Shown here piece after piece: positions 14,821 to 18,553 of a stretch of 18,553 bases of DNA. The notes beneath the pieces are model-generated. The model saw nothing but the letters and a program-made list of their open reading frames with translations. It was not told the DNA's origin and did not search any database. The position numbers and the translations under genes were made by a program. The stretch comes from an uncultured Romboutsia sp. (GTDB taxonomy: Bacteria; Bacillota; Clostridia; Peptostreptococcales; Peptostreptococcaceae). The stretch is from positions 1-18,553 of the forward strand of contig CALFLM010000091.1 in the NCBI GenBank assembly GCA_937880075.1, in the 5' to 3' direction. Position 1 is the first letter of the stretch, and each line of letters starts with the position of its first letter.

Positions 14821-15415
14821 CGAAATTACAATAGAAAAGATTGATGCAGTAATACAAAGAGTGCCAAGTGCAACATATAAAGAGGCTAAACAAGCACTTA
14901 TAGATAATAATGGAGATGTTATAGAATCTATAATATCACTAGAATCTAATAGTATTACAATAGAAAGTAATTTATCAAAGAAAACTAAACAAGCTAAAAA
15001 AGCAGTAGAAGATATACTTTCTAAAGATAACGAAGATTTTAAAGAAATGAAAGAACAAGTAAAAGAGCTTCTTAAAAGAAGTAGCGTAATAAGAGTTATA
15101 ATTGATAGAAATAATAAGGTTATAATGAATATACCTTTAACAGTAGGTGTGGTAGGTGTAGCATTACTTCCTATATATACATTAGTTGGATTATCAGCAG
15201 CAGTTATAGGAAAGTGTAGAATAAAAATACAAAATGAAGACGATGGCAGCATAGTTGACTTAGGTGAACTGAATGAAGAAAAACTTAATATGCTAAAGCA
15301 AATGCTAGTTAACACAGCCAAAGAAGTAAAAGATGTTGTAGTAGATAATAAAAAAGATGATAAAGATATAACTGATGAACTTATCAATGAAGATGATGAG
15401 AATTTAAATAAATAG
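14813..15415 (+). CDS. DUF4342 protein with N-terminal UBA-like domain
   Basis: Protein of 200 aa. Residues about 6-44 fit a UBA/TS-N-like three-helix domain (YKEAKQALIDNNGDVIESI). A lysine-rich helical linker follows (55-90). Residues about 92-140 match DUF4342: VIRVIIDRNNKVIMNIPLTV, then a hydrophobic hairpin GVVGVALLPIYTLVGLSAAVIG (112-133), ending GKCRIKIQ. The acidic C-terminal tail (from about 174) is rich in Asp, Lys and Asn. Function unknown; the hydrophobic stretch could be a membrane hairpin or buried. GTG start with AAGGGAG at 14797-14803, nine bases away. The overlap with recO argues for co-translation. UBA-like domains in bacteria otherwise occur mainly in EF-Ts. Confidence 0.8.
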   Translation: MSNEITIEKIDAVIQRVPSATYKEAKQALIDNNGDVIESIISLESNSITIESNLSKKTKQAKKAVEDILSKDNEDFKEMKEQVKELLKRSSVIRVIIDRNNKVIMNIPLTVGVVGVALLPIYTLVGLSAAVIGKCRIKIQNEDDGSIVDLGELNEEKLNMLKQMLVNTAKEVKDVVVDNKKDDKDITDELINEDDENLNK

Positions 15416-15428
15416 GATACCATTTACA

Positions 15429-15457
15429 TTGACAAATTTTGTGTAATTTGATATTCT
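15429..15457 (+). promoter_or_regulatory. Sigma-A promoter of glyQ-glyS
   Basis: -35 TTGACA (15429-15434) is a perfect match; after a 17-base spacer comes TATTCT (15452-15457, 4 of 6). Transcription should start about 15464, leaving a leader of about 80 bases before glyQ. No T-box specifier or TGGNACCGCG element fits in it. Confidence 0.75.
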
Positions 15458-15479
15458 AAAAGTTAGAAAATAGCTATTA

Positions 15480-15507
15480 AAGGCCTTTCGTGTAGACGAA
15501 AGGCTTT
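15480..15507 (+). terminator. Stem-loop in glyQ leader, terminator-like
   Basis: AAGGCCTTTCGT (15480-15491) and ACGAAAGGCTTT (15496-15507) pair over 12 bp with one G-U around a GTAG loop. The following CTTTGTTATATT is only a broken T run, so termination would be inefficient. It lies downstream of the glyQ promoter and therefore inside the glyQS leader; it may also stop read-through from the DUF4342 gene. The octamer ATTAAAGG occurs at 15476-15483 and again over the glyQ ribosome site (15526-15533), allowing alternative pairing with CCTTT at 15484-15488. Confidence 0.5.
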
Positions 15508-15543
15508 GTTATATTAAGCAATTTTATTAAAGGAGGTATTATT

Positions 15544-16422
15544 ATGAATTTTCAAGATATGATACTTACATTGCAAAATTATTGGTCTAAGCAAGGATGT
15601 ATAATGATGCAACCTTATGATGTAGAAAAAGGTGCAGGAACAATGAATCCTAACACTTTTTTAAGATCATTAGGACCAGAGCCTTGGAAGGTTTGCTATG
15701 TAGAACCATCTAGAAGACCGGCAGATGGTAGATATGGTGAAAATCCAAATAGATTATATCAACATCACCAATTTCAGGTTATCTTAAAGCCATCTCCAGA
15801 TAACATACAAGAATTATACTTAGGAAGCTTAAAAGCTATCGGTATAGACCCAAATGAACATGATATAAGATTTGTTGAAGATAACTGGGAATCGACTACA
15901 GTTGGAGCTTGGGGACTTGGTTGGGAAGTATGGTTAGATGGTATGGAAATAACTCAATTTACATATTTCCAACAAGTTGGTGGTATAGAATGCGAACTTG
16001 AAACGGGAGAAATTACATATGGTCTAGAAAGATTAGCAATGTATATCCAAGAAGTTGATAGCGTTTATGATTTAAAATGGAATGATGAAATAACTTATGG
16101 CGATGTATTCAAGCACGCTGAATACGAAAACTCTATGTATGCATTTGAAGAATGCGATGCAGATATGTTATTTAACCTATTTGATATATATGAAAAAGAA
16201 GGTCTTAAGCTAATGGAAAAAGGTCTAGTAATTCCAGCTTATGATTATGTACTAAAATGTTCTCATGCATTTAATACTTTAGATGCAAGAGGAGCTGTAG
16301 GGGTTAGCCAAAGAGCATCTTTTATAGGAAGAGTTAGAAATATGGCAAGAAACGTTGCAGCAGCATTTGTTAAACAAAGGGAAGAAATGGGATTCCCACT
16401 TTTAAAGGAAGGTGATAAATAA
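15544..16422 (+). CDS. glyQ: Glycyl-tRNA synthetase alpha subunit
   Basis: Catalytic subunit of the bacterial alpha2-beta2 class II glycyl-tRNA synthetase; activates glycine with ATP and charges tRNA-Gly together with GlyS. 292 aa, standard length. Signatures include YWSKQGCIMMQPYDVEKGAG (13-32), MNPNTFLRSLGPEPW (35-48), YVEPSRRPADGRYGENPNR (52-70) carrying the motif-2 arginines, and the motif-3 segment GLERL (160-164). The ATG follows AAGGAGG at 15530-15536. The stop overlaps the glyS start by one base (TAATG), so the two subunits are translationally coupled. Codon choice includes several C-ending codons (TTC, GGC), as in highly expressed genes. Confidence 0.98.
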   Translation: MNFQDMILTLQNYWSKQGCIMMQPYDVEKGAGTMNPNTFLRSLGPEPWKVCYVEPSRRPADGRYGENPNRLYQHHQFQVILKPSPDNIQELYLGSLKAIGIDPNEHDIRFVEDNWESTTVGAWGLGWEVWLDGMEITQFTYFQQVGGIECELETGEITYGLERLAMYIQEVDSVYDLKWNDEITYGDVFKHAEYENSMYAFEECDADMLFNLFDIYEKEGLKLMEKGLVIPAYDYVLKCSHAFNTLDARGAVGVSQRASFIGRVRNMARNVAAAFVKQREEMGFPLLKEGDK

Positions 16423-18488
16423 TGAATAACTACCTTTTATTTGAAGTTGGTGTTGAAGAATTACCATCAAGATTTGTAAGTAGTACCTTAGATCAAATAA
16501 AGAGCAACTTAATTAAGATGTTCAATGAAAATAGAATCGAATTTAACGATATAAAAACATATGGAACGCCAAGAAGATTAACTTTTATAGTTGAAAATAT
16601 AAGTGAAAAACAAAGCAATTTAGAAGAAGAAGTTAAAGGTCCTTCAAAGAAAATAGCATTAGATGCTGATGGAAACTTTACAAAACCAGCACTTGGGTTT
16701 ATGAAGAGTAAAGGTCTTAAAGAAGAAGATGTTGTTTTCAAAACTGTAGGAAAAGATGAATACATATTTGGAACGATAAGACAAGAAGGAAAAGAAACTA
16801 GTGAAGTTTTAAAAACTATATTACCTGAAGCTGTAAAAAATGTAACTTTCCCTAAAGCTATGCGTTGGGGTGGAAGAAACATGAGATTTGCAAGACCGAT
16901 AAGATGGATGGTTACTTTACTAAATAATAATGTACTTGAAATAGATTTAGAAGGAATAAAATCATCTAATGTTACAAAAGGTCATAGATTCTTAGGACAA
17001 AGTGAATTTGAAGTAAATTCATTAGAAGATTACTTAACAAAATTAGAAGAAAACTTCGTAATACTAGACCAAGATAAGAGAAAAGAACTTATAAGAAAGC
17101 AATGTATAGAAGTTGCTAATTCTTTAGGTGGAGAAGTTGAGTTTGATGAAGATTTATTAGAAGAGGTAACTCATTTAGTTGAATATCCAACAGCATTTTA
17201 CGGAGAATTCAATGAAGATTATGTTAAACTTCCAAAAGAAGTTGTAACAACTCCTATGCAACAACATCAAAGATACTTCCCTGTTGTTAAAGATGGTAAA
17301 TTACTACCTAACTTTATAGCAGTTAGAAACGGAAATGATTATAGAATAGACAAAGTTAAAGCAGGGAATGAAAAAGTTTTAGTTGCTAGACTTGAAGATG
17401 CACTATTTTTCTATAAGGAAGATACTAAAAAGAGCTTAGAGAGTTATATAGAAAAGTTAAAGAGTGTAGTATTCCAGGCTAAACTTGGAACAGTATATGA
17501 TAAAACTTTAAGAATAGAGAATTTAAGTTCTAATATAATAGACTTATTAAACTTACAACAAGATAAAGAAGATGCTAAAAGAGCAGCTAAGCTTTGTAAA
17601 GCAGATTTAGTTACAGGTATGGTGTTTGAATTTACAGAACTTCAAGGGATAATGGGTAGAGAGTATGCTAGAGTAAGTGGTGAAAATGAAGCTGTTTGCG
17701 AAGCTATATTTGAACACTATTTACCAAGATTTGCAGGAGATATGCTTCCTAAGACTAATGCAGGGATAGCTTTATCTATAGCTGATAAATTAGATTCTAT
17801 AGCTGGATTCTTTGCAATAGGAATACAGCCAACAGGTTCTCAAGATCCATATGCTCTAAGACGTCAAGCATTAGGGGTACTTAATATATTAATGGATAGT
17901 AAATTAGATATAAACTTAAAGGAATTAGTTGAGTTAGCATTAAATAACTACTCTAATTTAGAGTTTAATAAAGAAGAAGTAGTAAATTCTATTATGGAAT
18001 TCTTTAAAGAAAGAATAAAAAATCTATTTAGAGATTTAGGTATAAGATACGATGTAATAGATGCAGTACTAAGCTCAGAAGTAAATGACATATCAGATAT
18101 GCATTTAAGAGCTACTGAACTTAATAACTGGTTAGATAAAGATGAGCTAGTTGAAATGTTAACTGCATTTAATAGAGTTTCTACATTAGCTCAAAAAGCT
18201 ACATCTAGTGATGTTAATGAAGAATTGTTAGCAGAAGATGCTGAAATAAACTTATATAAAGAATTTAATAACACAAAGATTAAAGTTAAAGAATTATTAA
18301 ATGATAAAAAATACAGTGAAGCCCTAGATAGCTTTGCATCATTAAGACCATCTATAGATTTTATGTTTGATAGTGTAATGGTAATGGATAAGGATGAGTC
18401 TATAAAGAATAACAGACTAGGATTATTAAAGCAAATATATGATACAATGTTAAGTATATGTGATTTATCTAAAATAGTATATAAATAA
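16422..18488 (+). CDS. glyS: Glycyl-tRNA synthetase beta subunit
   Basis: Non-catalytic partner of GlyQ that binds tRNA-Gly. 688 aa, full length for the family. Opens LLFEVGVEELPSRFV (5-19), the GlyS hallmark; the B3/B4-like domain carries RWGGRNMRFARPIRWM (143-158), and VTTPMQQHQRYFP lies near 275-287. The central HD-like helical domain contains ADLVTGMVFEFTELQGIMGR (about 393-412), followed by a DPYALRRQALG segment and a C-terminal DALR-type anticodon-binding domain (about 580-680). The GGTGATAA site in the end of glyQ serves the ATG. A terminator follows directly after the stop, closing the unit. Confidence 0.98.
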   Translation: MNNYLLFEVGVEELPSRFVSSTLDQIKSNLIKMFNENRIEFNDIKTYGTPRRLTFIVENISEKQSNLEEEVKGPSKKIALDADGNFTKPALGFMKSKGLKEEDVVFKTVGKDEYIFGTIRQEGKETSEVLKTILPEAVKNVTFPKAMRWGGRNMRFARPIRWMVTLLNNNVLEIDLEGIKSSNVTKGHRFLGQSEFEVNSLEDYLTKLEENFVILDQDKRKELIRKQCIEVANSLGGEVEFDEDLLEEVTHLVEYPTAFYGEFNEDYVKLPKEVVTTPMQQHQRYFPVVKDGKLLPNFIAVRNGNDYRIDKVKAGNEKVLVARLEDALFFYKEDTKKSLESYIEKLKSVVFQAKLGTVYDKTLRIENLSSNIIDLLNLQQDKEDAKRAAKLCKADLVTGMVFEFTELQGIMGREYARVSGENEAVCEAIFEHYLPRFAGDMLPKTNAGIALSIADKLDSIAGFFAIGIQPTGSQDPYALRRQALGVLNILMDSKLDINLKELVELALNNYSNLEFNKEEVVNSIMEFFKERIKNLFRDLGIRYDVIDAVLSSEVNDISDMHLRATELNNWLDKDELVEMLTAFNRVSTLAQKATSSDVNEELLAEDAEINLYKEFNNTKIKVKELLNDKKYSEALDSFASLRPSIDFMFDSVMVMDKDESIKNNRLGLLKQIYDTMLSICDLSKIVYK

Positions 18489-18490
18489 TA

Positions 18491-18525
18491 AATAGGGGGA
18501 ATATTTATTCCTCCTATTATTTTTT
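18491..18525 (+). terminator. Intrinsic terminator of glyQ-glyS
   Basis: AATAGGGGGAAT (18491-18502) pairs with ATTCCTCCTATT (18507-18518), 12 bp with one G-U, loop ATTT, followed by A and T6 (18520-18525). Two bases after the glyS stop. The remaining 28 bases show nothing recognisable. Confidence 0.92.
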
Positions 18526-18553
18526 ACAGATAATTTATAGATTAAATTTGATA

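Noticed and set aside
14776..15423. 215-codon minus-strand frame opposite the DUF4342 gene.
   Set aside because: Serine/leucine-rich translation typical of an antisense shadow; the plus-strand frame has a ribosome site and family match.

Overview
This is a strongly AT-rich chromosomal stretch with dense, mostly co-oriented genes. It looks like a low-GC, anaerobic, endospore-forming member of the Clostridia, most like the Peptostreptococcaceae (Clostridioides, Romboutsia or Paraclostridium relatives). The basis is the reverse rubrerythrin, the sporulation pair yqfC/yqfD, the Firmicute core order phoH-ybeY-dgkA-era-yqzL-recO-glyQ-glyS, strong Shine-Dalgarno sites and frequent GTG/TTG starts. 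Genus is not determined from sequence alone. No rRNA, tRNA, IS element, CRISPR array or phage gene was seen, and no gap between genes exceeds 300 bases.

Layout. (1) 1-1123: an oxidative-stress pair, reverse rubrerythrin plus a cysteine-rich DUF1540 protein, with a PerR-like palindrome upstream and a 26-bp perfect terminator hairpin downstream. (2) 1124-4756: a translation-modification operon, prmA-rsmE-mtaB, followed by a HIT-family hydrolase. (3) 4757-5594: rpsU (too short for many ORF callers) and yqeY behind a near-consensus sigma-A promoter and a structured leader, closed by a textbook terminator. (4) 5595-6258: a lone tspO gene. (5) 6305-7294: the only minus-strand gene, a 329-aa protein I do not recognise, convergent with tspO. 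(6) 7519-11371: yqfC-yqfD-phoH-ybeY-(dgkA-PAP2 fusion), apparently one transcription unit that begins with sporulation genes and runs into ribosome-maturation and lipid-recycling genes. (7) 11372-13921: era-mgtE. (8) 13926-15415: yqzL-recO-DUF4342, tightly overlapping. (9) 15429-18525: promoter, leader hairpin, glyQ-glyS and terminator.

Common theme: ribosome and tRNA maintenance (PrmA on L11, RsmE on 16S U1498, MtaB on tRNA A37, S21, YbeY and Era on the 30S subunit, GlyQS on tRNA-Gly), interleaved with sporulation, DNA repair, envelope lipid recycling and Mg2+ uptake.

I found no clear new multi-gene system. The points most worth a second look are: the unrecognised minus-strand gene; a hairpin between mgtE and yqzL that is both an intrinsic terminator and the hiding place of the yqzL ribosome-binding site; a glyQS leader too short for a T-box but carrying its own hairpin; and a stem-loop at the 5' end of the rpsU message.
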